DNA of 64,000 nucleotides from Shewanella pealeana ATCC 700345 (GTDB lineage Bacteria > Pseudomonadota > Gammaproteobacteria > Enterobacterales > Shewanellaceae), in assembly GCF_000018285.1 (NCBI RefSeq), contig NC_009901.1:2045001-2109000 (forward strand), written 5' to 3'. The notes under the pieces were generated by a model, which was not told where the DNA came from, did not search any database, and saw only the letters and a program-made list of their open reading frames with translations. Made by a program: the position numbers and the translations under genes. This document shows, in pieces, positions 28,600 through 42,693 of this stretch. Every line of letters begins with the position of its first letter. Within the stretch, counting starts at the first letter, position 1.

Positions 28600-29826
28600 T
28601 TAGTAGCTAATTTTTTGCACCAATTCAGCCACTTTTTTGGCGGATAGCACAGCACCTTCGTGAAGGCCGTCATAGAGGTAGGCGCCGACATGGTAGGTGT
28701 GATTGTCACCATTGTTATCGATTATGTTACGGCGATGACGAAATGCATCGACAGTATAAAGTGGCGTGTGGTGCTCAAATGTTTGAATGATTTTTTCTTT
28801 CGCGATCAGAGCGTCAATATTGAAAGCCAGACTATATTGTTGCTGTGGCGCTAAGTTACAGATCCGATTAAGGCTAGCGTTATAACCCCAGCCAGCCTGA
28901 GTTTGGAAAAAATCGAATTCTGACGGATGCGTTATCCCAAAACGCTGGTATACCCGAGGGTCATTGTGGAGCACGGTTTTGGCCGTGTTTTTCTTCCAGG
29001 GAGAGAAGTAAACAAGTTCAGCTGCACTTGGATCGGATAGAAGTGTAAGTACCAGATCTGGGGGAACGGCTAAGACTAGCTTGTCGAAATGCTCACGGGA
29101 GTCATCGTTAAATAGCAGTGTGACGCAATTATTAGAGCGATTCACTGATTTTATATTCGCATTTACAATAGCTTCTCCGTTTATGCGTTGTTCAATTTTC
29201 TCTATATAACTGTAGACTCCGCCATCTATACGTTTCCAGTTGGCCCAAAAATATCGCCTAAAAATATTAAATGCTAACTCCGCAGGCACTTTCATGGTGG
29301 CTTTATAGGGGATAGAGAAACAGTACATAGTAAATAACTTTAACCAGGTATTGTTGACCTGATGTTGACTGACAAAATCGGCTAAAGGCTTATTTTTAAG
29401 TGATGACAGTGGCTTGAAGTGTGTTTGCAATAATAGCCTGTTGGCAGAGAGGTAAACGCAAATAAGTTTGAAGAACTCAACTATAAGTGACAAGCCCTTG
29501 GTATTTCCAGTGATCATAGTGGGTGAGAGAAAGCGTTTCTTATTGCGCTTAAACAGAGCCGACCCCACAGTTAAGGGCTTAAGTTCAACGTCGAGCTCAT
29601 CCATTAGAGATATGAAATGTTTAAAGTTACTCGAGAACTCCACCACACCGCCTTCAAGAGTTAACTCAGGGGCCATGTTTGCGACTTTTACATTCTTATT
29701 TACCGTGCGTATATGCCCGCCCAGTATGGATTGCTTCTCATATACGGTTACATGGTGCCCTTGCTTGCTCAGGTAGTAGGCGGTAATCATACCGCTGGCC
29801 CCGCCACCTATAATCGCAAACTTCAT
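28600..29826 (-). CDS. FAD-dependent oxidoreductase, amine-oxidase-like
   Basis: 408 residues. It starts with the FAD-binding motif IGGGASGMITAYYLSKQGHH and a GG doublet (LGGHIRTV) typical of the flavin amine oxidase/protoporphyrinogen oxidase/desaturase superfamily. The C-terminal FAD motif is YLYDGLHEGAVLSAKKVAEL. The substrate is not recognisable. It lies 43 bp downstream of a second FAD enzyme of the retinol saturase type and is probably translated from the same mRNA, which suggests the two work on one lipid or isoprenoid pathway. Confidence 0.75.
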   Translation of the reverse strand: MKFAIIGGGASGMITAYYLSKQGHHVTVYEKQSILGGHIRTVNKNVKVANMAPELTLEGGVVEFSSNFKHFISLMDELDVELKPLTVGSALFKRNKKRFLSPTMITGNTKGLSLIVEFFKLICVYLSANRLLLQTHFKPLSSLKNKPLADFVSQHQVNNTWLKLFTMYCFSIPYKATMKVPAELAFNIFRRYFWANWKRIDGGVYSYIEKIEQRINGEAIVNANIKSVNRSNNCVTLLFNDDSREHFDKLVLAVPPDLVLTLLSDPSAAELVYFSPWKKNTAKTVLHNDPRVYQRFGITHPSEFDFFQTQAGWGYNASLNRICNLAPQQQYSLAFNIDALIAKEKIIQTFEHHTPLYTVDAFRHRRNIIDNNGDNHTYHVGAYLYDGLHEGAVLSAKKVAELVQKISY

Positions 29827-29869
29827 TATTTTCCCCCATATTCGTAAGTGCGGTGTGGTTATCGTTAAA

Positions 29870-31399
29870 TTATAGAATACGCTCTCCGCTCAGGTGCTGG
29901 TATAGCTTAGCTCCGGTCCAAAATGTACCTGCAAAGCCTGCGTATCCTGATGAGGCGTTACAAAAGTAGAGCCCTTTAAGCGAGCTGTTATGATTTAAAC
30001 GCCATAGATTGAAATTACTGGGAGTCATCGCTGAACCATATGAGTTACCTTCTGGGCACCAGCAGAAGTCTTCATTTGTCGTCGGGCTACCCGTGCTCTT
30101 ATAGGTTAAGTGTTCCCGAAAGTTTGGAACGTAATGCTCCTCTACAGTATTCACAATAGCATCTAATATTGCTCTTTTCTTCTGTCTATAGGCCCTCGGA
30201 TCCCGCGACTTTAACGCCTTAAAATACTGGTAATCTGCGACAGTAACGAACTCGATGATCTGATGACCCTCTGGTCTATCGGAAGAATCTTGGGTTAAAA
30301 ATCCGGGGGTGGACATTGCAAAACTTGGGGCAGAGTAATCATGTTGGTTATACATGGCATCGAAGGCTAGATTGAGATCCTTATGATTAGAGTGAAAAAT
30401 ATTCCATCTGCCAAAGCCGTAGTCCTCAAGATTAATATCTTTAACGGCGCAGTAGGCCATAAAGTTAGAAGCTGAATAGTCATAGTCCAATTGTCTTCTA
30501 AGTTTTAAAGAGAACTTTTCTATGCCGATTAGGTGGGCAGCTTTTTTAGGATCCATATTACAAATAGTGCACTTTGCGTCATAGCGCAGCGTGATATTGG
30601 TTGTCAGATCTGTCGCTTCAACTGCCACTACTCGATCATTCTCCAAAACAAAATTGTCGACCTGAGTTTGGTAGATGATCTGTCCGTCGTTAGCTTCAAT
30701 AGTGTCGACTAAGCTTGTTATCACATGTTCGAAATGATGAGTGGGGTAATAAGCTCCCCTCTGATAACCGGTAAACAGTAGCACCCAGGCACAAAATGAA
30801 AGCTGATTAGGGGGAAGTAAAAAATCTGGCCACTGCAATGCTAGTAATGTTTGTGCTTCCAGTGGCAGCTTATGTTTGTCAAACATCTGCTGCAGAGTAA
30901 ACTTGATATTCCGGTATGCGGTTGCGGCTTGTTCTAGATTTTTAAGGATATTTTTAAATCGCTCGTCACCGGACAGCACGCCGAGTCCATTTGCCGTTCG
31001 CCTGACCTCATTGATGAAGGTGGTGCATTGCTTAGAATGTTTAGGAAACAGCTCCTTAAGCCTTGAAAGCAGTAGATCGGAGTCATAGGGAATATCGAGT
31101 TGATACTCAGGCATACGCATATGATCGAAGCCTTGAGGATCGAATGATTCGAAAGTGACCTGTTCCTCTAATTGCAGCTTTTTAAGAACGTTGTTGACTG
31201 TATCACCTTCACCACAATTCCAGACGTAGTGAAGCTGGGCATTGAATTTGTAATGCTTTGCGATAGGGAAAGTATGGCCAAATCCGCCGGGGTATTCATG
31301 TGCCTCTAGTATCACGACCTTCTTACCAGACTTTGCACTCAGCGCGGCGAACACTAATGCGGATAGTCCACTACCGACTATTAAATAGTCTGTATCCAT
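29870..31399 (-). CDS. Phytoene desaturase / retinol saturase-like FAD oxidoreductase
   Basis: 509 residues from the ATG at 31399, which has GGAG seven bases upstream; an ATG at 31411 is also in frame. The N-terminal motif is VGSGLSALVFAALSAKSGKK followed by EAHEYPGGFGHTF. The C-terminal motif, ASSGYAGFAGTFWTGAKLY, is that of the CrtI/CrtISO/RetSat group. Such enzymes desaturate, saturate or isomerise long conjugated or isoprenoid chains. No carotenoid synthesis genes are nearby, so the substrate is open. A short conserved-looking gene of unknown function lies divergently upstream. Confidence 0.78.
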   Translation of the reverse strand: MDTDYLIVGSGLSALVFAALSAKSGKKVVILEAHEYPGGFGHTFPIAKHYKFNAQLHYVWNCGEGDTVNNVLKKLQLEEQVTFESFDPQGFDHMRMPEYQLDIPYDSDLLLSRLKELFPKHSKQCTTFINEVRRTANGLGVLSGDERFKNILKNLEQAATAYRNIKFTLQQMFDKHKLPLEAQTLLALQWPDFLLPPNQLSFCAWVLLFTGYQRGAYYPTHHFEHVITSLVDTIEANDGQIIYQTQVDNFVLENDRVVAVEATDLTTNITLRYDAKCTICNMDPKKAAHLIGIEKFSLKLRRQLDYDYSASNFMAYCAVKDINLEDYGFGRWNIFHSNHKDLNLAFDAMYNQHDYSAPSFAMSTPGFLTQDSSDRPEGHQIIEFVTVADYQYFKALKSRDPRAYRQKKRAILDAIVNTVEEHYVPNFREHLTYKSTGSPTTNEDFCWCPEGNSYGSAMTPSNFNLWRLNHNSSLKGLYFCNASSGYAGFAGTFWTGAKLYQHLSGERIL

Positions 31400-31621
31400 T
31401 ATCGACTCCATCTGCTGGTGGCGAGATTCGTTAGTTTCACTTTTTGGGACTAGAAAACACAGTGCCTTTAATTGTAGTTTGCGAGTTGATAGCCAGCAAA
31501 TACGAGTATGATTTTAAGAGTGGGTTATGAGTTTGATTAGAATTTAAGTAAATATAGATTTTCGTCTCTTGAGCTTGTGTATTCTACAATGGCTATATTG
31601 TCGTTGGTATTAAGGTTACTC

Positions 31622-31846
31622 ATGGATAAAATTGCAATGGATAGGTCTCAAGAGGTTCTCCTTCAAATTACAAAAATAGTCGAAACAGAATGCAGTCAGG
31701 ATGCGAGTGCGTTACTAGATGAGGGTTTTGTTTTGCTCGCTGTAAATACCAACGTGTTTGAAGATAGTGAGAATCGCTTTGTCTATGCTTTAGGCTTTCC
31801 CAAACCGTTAGATAAACTCAGTGATTGGGCCAAGTCGAACTTTTAG
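31622..31846 (+). CDS. Hypothetical protein, 74 residues
   Basis: Start at ATG 31622 with AAGG six bases before. The product is acidic and amphipathic (EVLLQITKIVETECSQDASA, then a stretch ending DKLSDWAKSNF), without signal or membrane segment. I do not recognise a family. It is divergent from the retinol saturase-like gene and convergent with the permease gene. Codon use looks normal, so it is probably a real small protein, but this is not certain. Confidence 0.5.
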   Translation: MDKIAMDRSQEVLLQITKIVETECSQDASALLDEGFVLLAVNTNVFEDSENRFVYALGFPKPLDKLSDWAKSNF

Positions 31847-31918
31847 CCACTATTTACTAGATAGGGATATATAAACGGATGATGTTGAGACTGAACCTGT
31901 TATTGATGTCTAATGCTT

Positions 31919-31946
31919 GCATTAAATTTGCATTAAATTTGCATTA
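31919..31946. repeat. 11-bp tandem repeat, 2.5 copies
   Basis: GCATTAAATTT repeated twice and then partially, in the short gap between the small hypothetical gene and the permease stop codon. The period is close to one DNA turn. Confidence 0.7.
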
Positions 31947-31956
31947 TTAGCCTGAT

Positions 31957-33213
31957 TTATGTGAAAACATAGCTAACAATCTGAACGGATAATAGAAAAA
32001 GGCACAACAAAGTACCAGTAATAGGCCAGCCTCGTCGGTTAATCGTCTTGTCTGTAGCGGTTTGGCGCTGAACACGCCAAAGTGACAGATTAACTAAAGC
32101 GAAAATAATTAGAATAATAAAGCTGGTGGTTTTGGCCAGTGTGACTAGGGGAAGCCAAAGTGCGAAAAAGCACACTATTGCGGTAATGATAATGGTGGCG
32201 TTGATTGGAGTTTGGGTTTTGCTGTTCACCTTAGCGAAAAAAGCGGGTGAGCGTCCTTGGCGAGCCATACCGTAAAGAACACGAGCTGCCATGATTATCT
32301 GAACGAGTATGCCGTTTAGAATTGCAAATAGACTGATGATGCCGATTAAGGTACCCGCCATGGGATGGTGGGGGAGCAGGATATCTTTAAGTGGAGCATC
32401 TGAGGCCGCAAGTTGATCTAAGGGAAGAGAGAAGACTGCGACTAGTGCAACAATGACATAGAGTAAGCTAGCACTAATGAATGCCAGTATTATTCCCCTT
32501 GGCATGGTTTTGCTTGGAGACTTAACCTCTTCAACAATGTTGACCATATCTTCAAAGCCGATAAAGGCATAAAAAGCGAGAAAAGCGCCGCTGAGGACAC
32601 CTCCTAAAACGAGTGAGCTTTCTGGAATAAAAGCTTGCTGTATATCTATGGAGGCCGGAAGCGCGCTGCCTGCAATTGTAATGACCAGCAAAAGCCCGAA
32701 TACTTCAATGACAGTTAACAACGCTGTGAGCCAGAGTGATTCAGCAATACCCCATATCGCAATGAGTCCGAGTAATAGCAGCATAACTGAAATGCTGACA
32801 TGGCGAGGGATCTCGACAAAATGGGCTAAGTAGCCGACAAAACCATTTATGAGTGTTGCGGATGAGACTATGCCAGTAAACACCACAAGGTAACCAACAA
32901 TGATGCCGTAATAACGGCGGTGAAAGCCCTGCTCAACATAACAGGCTTCACCAGCGCTTTGAGGAAAGCGAGATACTAGCTCACAGTAACTGAGCGCAGT
33001 AACATAGGCAATGATAGCGGCAACAATAAAGGAGAGCGGGGCGAGCATACCTGCATTGGCTGCTACTTTTCCGACTAATACGTAAACCCCTGCGCCGAGC
33101 ATGGTACCTAAGCCATAAAGTGTCAGCAGGGGCAGGCCTATCTTTCGCGCCAATGGGCTATCAGTGGCAGAAGAGGAGCGGGGTGTTCTCAGTTGAGATT
33201 TGTGAGCTTGCAT
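31957..33213 (-). CDS. APC-family amino acid permease
   Basis: 418 residues with about 12 membrane segments. The first segment has the APC motif LYGLGTMLGAGVYVLVGKVA (about 35-55). A later conserved stretch, FIGFEDMVNIVEEVKSPSK, is around residue 220. It is an inner-membrane carrier for an amino acid or polyamine; specificity cannot be read. The next gene in the same direction upstream is pepP, a dipeptide-releasing aminopeptidase, so uptake and use of amino acids may be linked, but a 190-bp gap separates them. Confidence 0.85.
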   Translation of the reverse strand: MQAHKSQLRTPRSSSATDSPLARKIGLPLLTLYGLGTMLGAGVYVLVGKVAANAGMLAPLSFIVAAIIAYVTALSYCELVSRFPQSAGEACYVEQGFHRRYYGIIVGYLVVFTGIVSSATLINGFVGYLAHFVEIPRHVSISVMLLLLGLIAIWGIAESLWLTALLTVIEVFGLLLVITIAGSALPASIDIQQAFIPESSLVLGGVLSGAFLAFYAFIGFEDMVNIVEEVKSPSKTMPRGIILAFISASLLYVIVALVAVFSLPLDQLAASDAPLKDILLPHHPMAGTLIGIISLFAILNGILVQIIMAARVLYGMARQGRSPAFFAKVNSKTQTPINATIIITAIVCFFALWLPLVTLAKTTSFIILIIFALVNLSLWRVQRQTATDKTINRRGWPITGTLLCLFLLSVQIVSYVFT

Positions 33214-33347
33214 GAGAATGGATATTCGCTGATTAACAAGTACTACTTTTAGTCTAGTACATCGCGTCCATTGTTTTGGGCGCTATAGGGTGCTAAACAA
33301 GGGGGGAGAGCTAAGCGCAATAAAATGAACTGTCACTCTCATTGCAC

Positions 33348-33377
33348 CTAACTCTAACTCTAACTTTAATTCTAACT
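33348..33377. repeat. 6-bp tandem repeat, five units
   Basis: CTAACT is repeated three times, then TTAATT and CTAACT, just downstream of the pepP stop codon in the gap before the permease gene. It is a simple-sequence tract of the kind that changes length by slippage. Confidence 0.7.
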
Positions 33378-33399
33378 TTATTGCTGGAACTGGATTGCT

Positions 33400-34704
33400 T
33401 TAGGCTCCCATACAGTCTTCAATCTCTTCTATCGTTCTTGGTACATGGACTGACAGGTTCTCAAAGCCTGTTTCGGTGACCAAAATATCATCTTCGATAC
33501 GGATCCCCATACCGCGATACGCTTCTGGTATATCTATGGCATCTTTCGGAAAATAAATACCTGGCTCAATGGTAAACACCATGTCAGCTTCGAGTGTGCG
33601 CCAGTGACCTTCATTGTCATGATAGGGGCCAACATCATGAACATCCATGCCTAACCAATGGCCAGTCTTATGTACGGTAAAGCGCTTATAACTCTCACTT
33701 GCCATGATCTCCTCAATAGTACCTTCTAGGAGACCAAGCTCTTTAAGCCCCTCAGCCATCACTTGCATGCATGTTTCATAAAGAGTATTCCAAGCTGCTC
33801 CTGGACGTACTTTTTCGATGGCTTGATCTAACGCATTTAGCACTAATTGATAGATAGCTTTTTGCTCCGGAGTAAAGCGGCCATTAACCGGGTAACTGCG
33901 GGTAATATCTGCGGCGTAATGTTTGAATTCACCGCCAGCATCGATAAGCAGCATCTGTCCGTCAGATAATTCGCAGCAGTTCTCTTCATAATGCAGACAA
34001 CAGGCGTTATTGCCGCCGGCGACAATACTAGGGTAGGCGACATCGTTACAGCCATGCTTTGCGATAGTAAAGTCAAATAATGATGAGAGCTCTCGTTCAT
34101 TAACGCCAGGTTTACAAGCCTGCATGACCGCCTTATGGCCAAAGGTGGATGCGGCAACTGCCGAGCGTATTCTAGCGAGTTCGTCATTGGATTTAATCAC
34201 CCGCTTAGTGTGTAACAGCTCTGCCAAAGGTTTTATCGAGGTGAAGTGCTTAGGTGTATCAAAAGAGCAATGATGTCGTTGATGGTTAGCCCAGCTAATG
34301 AGTTGCGACGAGAAGCGCCCCAGTTCATCACTTACATAGATAGTGTTAATACCTTGCAGAAGTGGCAGCAGGGTGTGTTCGAACTCAGCAACGCTGTACG
34401 CCTTATTAGCACCGTGCATTTCTACAGCGCCTTCAATTCCCGCTCGCGCACCAAAGCTAACCTCTTGAGCAGGGTCTTTTGGCCGACAAAATAAAATGTA
34501 CTGGTTAACATCTCCTTTAATAAGTAATGCAATGGCATCGGGTTCATCGAAACCCGTTAAGTAGAGAAAGTCGTTATCTTGTCTAAAATGGTATTTGATA
34601 TTTTTGCTACGCACTTTCTGTTGATAGCCTGCAATAAGCACTAAACTGTTATTTGGTAACTGCTCGAGCAGTTCGGAGCGTCTTTGATGGTAGATATTAG
34701 ACAT
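33400..34704 (-). CDS. pepP: Xaa-Pro aminopeptidase
   Basis: 434 residues, the usual PepP length (about 440). It removes the N-terminal residue from peptides with proline in second position. The pita-bread metal ligands are visible: the two Asp in LIDAGGEFKHYAADITRSYP, the His in GHWLGMDVHDVGP, and the two Glu in TIEPGIYFP and GMGIRIEDD. The N-terminal domain (1-175) begins YHQRRSELLEQLPNNSLVLI. It is transcribed alone, divergent from gmhB. Confidence 0.92.
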   Translation of the reverse strand: MSNIYHQRRSELLEQLPNNSLVLIAGYQQKVRSKNIKYHFRQDNDFLYLTGFDEPDAIALLIKGDVNQYILFCRPKDPAQEVSFGARAGIEGAVEMHGANKAYSVAEFEHTLLPLLQGINTIYVSDELGRFSSQLISWANHQRHHCSFDTPKHFTSIKPLAELLHTKRVIKSNDELARIRSAVAASTFGHKAVMQACKPGVNERELSSLFDFTIAKHGCNDVAYPSIVAGGNNACCLHYEENCCELSDGQMLLIDAGGEFKHYAADITRSYPVNGRFTPEQKAIYQLVLNALDQAIEKVRPGAAWNTLYETCMQVMAEGLKELGLLEGTIEEIMASESYKRFTVHKTGHWLGMDVHDVGPYHDNEGHWRTLEADMVFTIEPGIYFPKDAIDIPEAYRGMGIRIEDDILVTETGFENLSVHVPRTIEEIEDCMGA

Positions 34705-34869
34705 CTTATTATTCCATAGCGGTTAATTGAATCTGCTGCAGTCTATAAAATTTAAGACTGTATATTTTATTCATTACACGTTATTAGCTGCTTTATAGCA
34801 AGTTCACGGTGCATTTTGTTGTAATGAGTGAAATAATAATAGTCATTGCATATATAGAGAGAATGTATT

Positions 34870-35424
34870 GTGAATCGAGCGGTATTTTTAGACAGAGATG
34901 GCGTTATCAATCTAGACCATGGTTATGTACACCAAGTTGACGATTTTGAATATATAGACGGTGTGTTTGACGCGTGTGCATCTCTTAAAGAGATGGGATA
35001 TTTGCTTGCTGTTGTTACCAACCAATCAGGGATTGCTCGAGGAATGTACAGTGAAGAACAGTTTCATTCATTGACAGAGTGGATGGATTGGAACTTTGTC
35101 GATAAAGGCGTTGAGCTAGACGGCATATATTACTGTCCTCATCATGCTGAAAAGGGCGTTGGCGAATATAAGATTGATTGTGATTGCCGCAAACCAAAAC
35201 CTGGCATGCTTAACTCAGCTGCACAATTCTTAAAAATCGATTTATCACAGTCTGTCATGGTCGGTGATAAGCGTGACGATATGTTGGCTGCTGAGGCCGC
35301 AGGTATACCGACACGAATTCTTGTTAGAACAGGTAAATCTGTTACCGATGACGCGATTGCTGCTGCGACTGTCGTTTTAGATTCAATTGCAGATGTCCCC
35401 GCATATCTTTCGAGTCAAGCTTAG
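34870..35424 (+). CDS. gmhB: D-glycero-beta-D-manno-heptose 1,7-bisphosphate 7-phosphatase
   Basis: 184 residues. HAD-superfamily phosphatase with the nucleophile and acid D8 and D10 in [11 protein letters not shown], the TNQSGIARG motif around residue 53, a Cys/His zinc site (CPHHAEKG ... [10 protein letters not shown]) and MVGDKRDDM. It works in ADP-heptose synthesis for the lipopolysaccharide inner core. The start is GTG at 34870, with GAGAGA upstream. It lies directly before the rRNA operon. Confidence 0.93.
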   Translation: MNRAVFLDRDGVINLDHGYVHQVDDFEYIDGVFDACASLKEMGYLLAVVTNQSGIARGMYSEEQFHSLTEWMDWNFVDKGVELDGIYYCPHHAEKGVGEYKIDCDCRKPKPGMLNSAAQFLKIDLSQSVMVGDKRDDMLAAEAAGIPTRILVRTGKSVTDDAIAAATVVLDSIADVPAYLSSQA

Positions 35425-35700
35425 CTCGTAAAGAATAGCTGTAAAGAGTTATCGACGAGGATTAGACTTCGAATGTATACGCCTCTAGCTCTAGGGGCGT
35501 TATTGTTTCTAGCCCAGAACATCGACTTTAGGTTCTGGAGTCTTCCATTTATAGCTCATCTCTTAATAAAGAAAATATTCTATATCAACGGTCAGCCTAC
35601 AAACCCGGCCGTTAATTCGGCTGTCATGCTGTTTAAAACAGCGTATCGTGCAAATGCTATTCATTTGATTCGAATATTCTAATTATATTAAGAAAGCCCC

Positions 35701-35728
35701 TTGTGCTTTAGCATAGCATCCCTATAAT
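35701..35728 (+). promoter_or_regulatory. rRNA operon promoter P1
   Basis: TTGTGC (35701-35706) and a perfect TATAAT (35723-35728) with a 16-nt spacer. A GCGC discriminator follows, as in stringently controlled rRNA P1 promoters, and an AT-rich UP-like segment precedes. Confidence 0.8.
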
Positions 35729-35951
35729 GCGCATCCACTGACACGGCACAGCAGGCCTAGTGTGCTTAGCAAAAGCTAAGTAGAACAGGACTTGCAGCTA
35801 AATCAGACACTCTTATTAAGTAAGAGTTAGAGGTTCAAAAATCGAAAGAAATTTGAACTTGGTGAAGAGCAGTTTAAGAGCTAATCGCAGCGATGGATAT
35901 TCACGTTAGTGTATAAGGCATCAGAGCTTTGAAACTTCTTAAAATAAACGC

Positions 35952-35979
35952 TTGACGCCATCAACGGGAAGTGTAGAAT
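35952..35979 (+). promoter_or_regulatory. rRNA operon promoter P2
   Basis: TTGACG (35952-35957) and TAGAAT (35974-35979) with a 16-nt spacer, preceded by an AT-rich stretch, about 320 bp before the 16S gene. Confidence 0.7.
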
Positions 35980-36067
35980 ACACAGCCCAAGCCAACGACC
36001 TAGCGTCCTAGGCTGCTAACTGAGAGACTTCTTCGTAACAGAATGGGTTCTCAATAGGATTAGCATC

Positions 36068-36079
36068 GCTCTTTAACAA
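36068..36079 (+). promoter_or_regulatory. rRNA antitermination boxA
   Basis: GCTCTTTAACAA is identical to the boxA core of enterobacterial rRNA leaders, where Nus factors bind. A second boxA-like sequence (GTTCTTTAAAAATTTGG) lies in the 16S-23S spacer at about 37,949-37,966. Confidence 0.85.
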
Positions 36080-36300
36080 TATGACAAGCAAATCTGTGTG
36101 GACACTCACAGAGATTAAGTTATTCGAAATTGCCTCTTCTTTCTAGTAAAGAGTGAGACAATCAAAAATTACTTAATGAATGAGTGTTCATAGCAATATG
36201 AAAAAGTTTGATTCTACTTTTTAAAGTGGAAACAAATCACAGAATTCGTTGAGCCGCTGATTTAGCCTTACTTGTAAGGTGGAAGAAGCAAAAAAAACTT

Positions 36301-37843
<1,543 letters not shown>

Positions 37844-38191
37844 CCTATACGACTAACTTAATAGTTGTTGAGTGTTCACACAGATTGCTTGTTTGTCTCT
37901 ACTTTGTAGGGATGAGCGACGAAATATCCTACTTCACGTAGTTGATATCGTTCTTTAAAAATTTGGAAAGCTGATAGTAATAATCGAAAGATTATTGCGA
38001 AATTAAAAAATTGAGTTCTAAAAACACTTAACATTAAGTGTCTTAGCTCGTTATTTAACATTAACTTGTTGGATGATGAGATAAAAATTCTAATTTTGGC
38101 GAAAGTAGAAACCATTAGTTACGATACGGCTGTTGTGAGCTTACCCGCTCAGAACAACGGATAACCTCATAGAGACTTATTTGGGTTGTAT
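37844..38191 (+). other. 16S-23S spacer without tRNA
   Basis: 348 bp. No tRNA cloverleaf (for example the GTTCGANTC arm with a CCA end) is present, so this is a tRNA-less spacer. It contains a boxA-like element and inverted repeats that should form the processing stems for 16S and 23S RNA. Confidence 0.75.
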
Positions 38192-41086
<2,895 letters not shown>

Positions 41087-41217
41087 ACAACCCTGATGGG
41101 TTTTATGAGTTAACTATGTTTCTTATAGAAACCAGAATTAGAAAACACTTAATGTAGTGTGAACCCAATTTATTAAGACTTGCATAGCGAGTCCAGCTTT
41201 CTAAATTTACCAAATTT

Positions 41218-41335
41218 GTCTGGAAACCATAGAGTTGTGGCACCACCTGAATCCATTCCGAACTCAGAAGTGAAACGCAATATCGCCGATGGTAGTGTGG
41301 GGTCTCCCCATGTGAGAGTAGGTCATTTCCAGGCG
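41218..41335 (+). rRNA. rrf: 5S ribosomal RNA
   Basis: It contains the conserved ccgaactcagaagtgaaacg and ccgatggtagtgtgggg, and its ends pair (tctgga/tccagg). The boundaries are estimated to within two bases. Confidence 0.93.
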
Positions 41336-41350
41336 CTAAATTAAGTAGAG

Positions 41351-41378
41351 AAGCCACCTTGTTAAGGTGGCTTTTTTG
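41351..41378 (+). terminator. Terminator of the rRNA operon
   Basis: AAGCCACCTT/AAGGTGGCTT, a 10-bp perfect stem with a GTT loop, followed by a T run. Confidence 0.9.
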
Positions 41379-41439
41379 CGTTTGGAGCTTTTTAAAATAG
41401 CACTATATTGCTTATAACTGCTTCTTATCCTTTAAGGTG

Positions 41440-41625
41440 GCTCATCCACTTAAGTAGGCATAAATGCCTACTCCCGACGTCATCCCGCCGCTGAGTGGGT
41501 TCTCCAGCTTCGTAACAAGTTACTCGCGCTTCAAAGCCCTTGAATGCGTTGCATCCAAAGCAGGGTTTCTTAGCCCCCATGTGTTCGCTGCGCGAACCGA
41601 TATGGTCATTACCAGGCGCCTATTT
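41440..41625. repeat. Hairpin-rich noncoding stretch after the rRNA operon
   Basis: It holds a perfect 9-bp hairpin (AGTAGGCAT/ATGCCTACT at 41453-41472), GTAAC/GTTAC at 41512-41523, GTTCGC/GCGAAC at 41583-41597 and other small inverted repeats. There is no credible ORF. It could be a nonautonomous mobile element or the relic of one; no end or target duplication is clear. Confidence 0.4.
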
Positions 41626-41638
41626 ATACCATTCCATC

Positions 41639-42597
41639 TTAACAATTAGTCATTCTTGTCCAGTCTCTTTGGCATAACGACATCACTCTTTTTGTATCAC
41701 TGATGAAGTTATTCCAAGCAATCGAACAGGCACTCACTATATCCTCGTAACATTTGAAACTCCTATTAGCAAGATGGTGTTGTCGTAACCAACTTCATAC
41801 TTGCTCTATCGGATTGAGCTCCGGTGAGTATGGAGGTAACTTGATGATACTGAGGTTGGTAAATTCATCTGCGATATCAGTTGTATGCCAACCTGCGCCA
41901 TCCATTACCACCACAGCGTGTCGACCAGGTTTTGTCCTTTGTGCAATTTGAGATAGATGCTGACGGATGATGTCTTTACTTAAGAAAGGAACAATTAACG
42001 CTTCAGTTCCTCCGGTTTCCGGACAGACTGCACCGAAGAAATGTGCATATTCAAACTGTTGTTAGCGTATCGCTCTTGGACGTGTGCCTTTTCTAGCCCA
42101 TAAACGTGTTGTTGTGTTCTGCTGACCAAAGCGAGCCTCATCTTGAAACCATGATTTTTGATAAACCTGCCGACTCGCTCAAGTGCCACGCTGCTGGGAG
42201 TGTTAAGGATCGTTTCCAACTGGAACTTTTTTAAAAGTCGCTTGGACTCCAGTAGATTGTTTGGGGTGTTTCGGCGACTCGTTACCCAGCTAAAACCTAA
42301 TTGCTCTAGCAGCTTGTAAATCGCATTAGGATGGTAATCAACATTAAACTGTTGTTGGATATATTTAAGGATAGCGTCACCAGTAAGTCTGCCACCAGAG
42401 CTACTTTTGCACAGCTCTTCTATATAGGCACTGAGTCGCTGCTTTTGAATTGAGCTCAAGTAGCTATCACGACCTCTATTCTTTTTGGCATCCAATCCCT
42501 TGAGAGTGCTCGAAAGATACTTAGTTATTTCCCTTAAGAAAAGCGCAATGGCAACTAATCGCATGCGCTTACGTGGTTCTTTTTCGGGTCTTGACAA
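41639..42597 (-). pseudogene. IS630-family transposase, degenerate
   Basis: The first part reads as an IS630 helix-turn-helix protein (RLTGDAILKYIQQQF, YHPNAIYKLLEQLGFSW). The frame then shifts at about 42,150. The DDE part is in another frame: DEARFGQQ (first Asp), VVMDGAGWHTTDIADEF (second Asp) and PPYSPELNPIEQV (Glu). A TGA at 41797-41795 stands where Trp is expected, and an earlier in-frame stop lies before QQFEYAHFFGAV. At least one frameshift and two stops make it inactive. Insertion ends are not clear. Confidence 0.82.
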
Positions 42598-42693
42598 AGC
42601 CAGGATTTTTCAGCGCTGTAATTTTTCGAGTGAGGATTAGAGTTATTTGTGAGGCCTTTATTAGATCACAACTTATACTAATCGGTATTATTG

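Noticed and set aside
35473..35682. 69-codon frame between gmhB and the rRNA operon
   Set aside because: No ribosome binding site, and it ends at the UP region of rRNA promoter P1; probably chance.
37844..38191. tRNA in the 16S-23S spacer
   Set aside because: No acceptor-stem pairing, T-arm motif or CCA end could be found on either strand.
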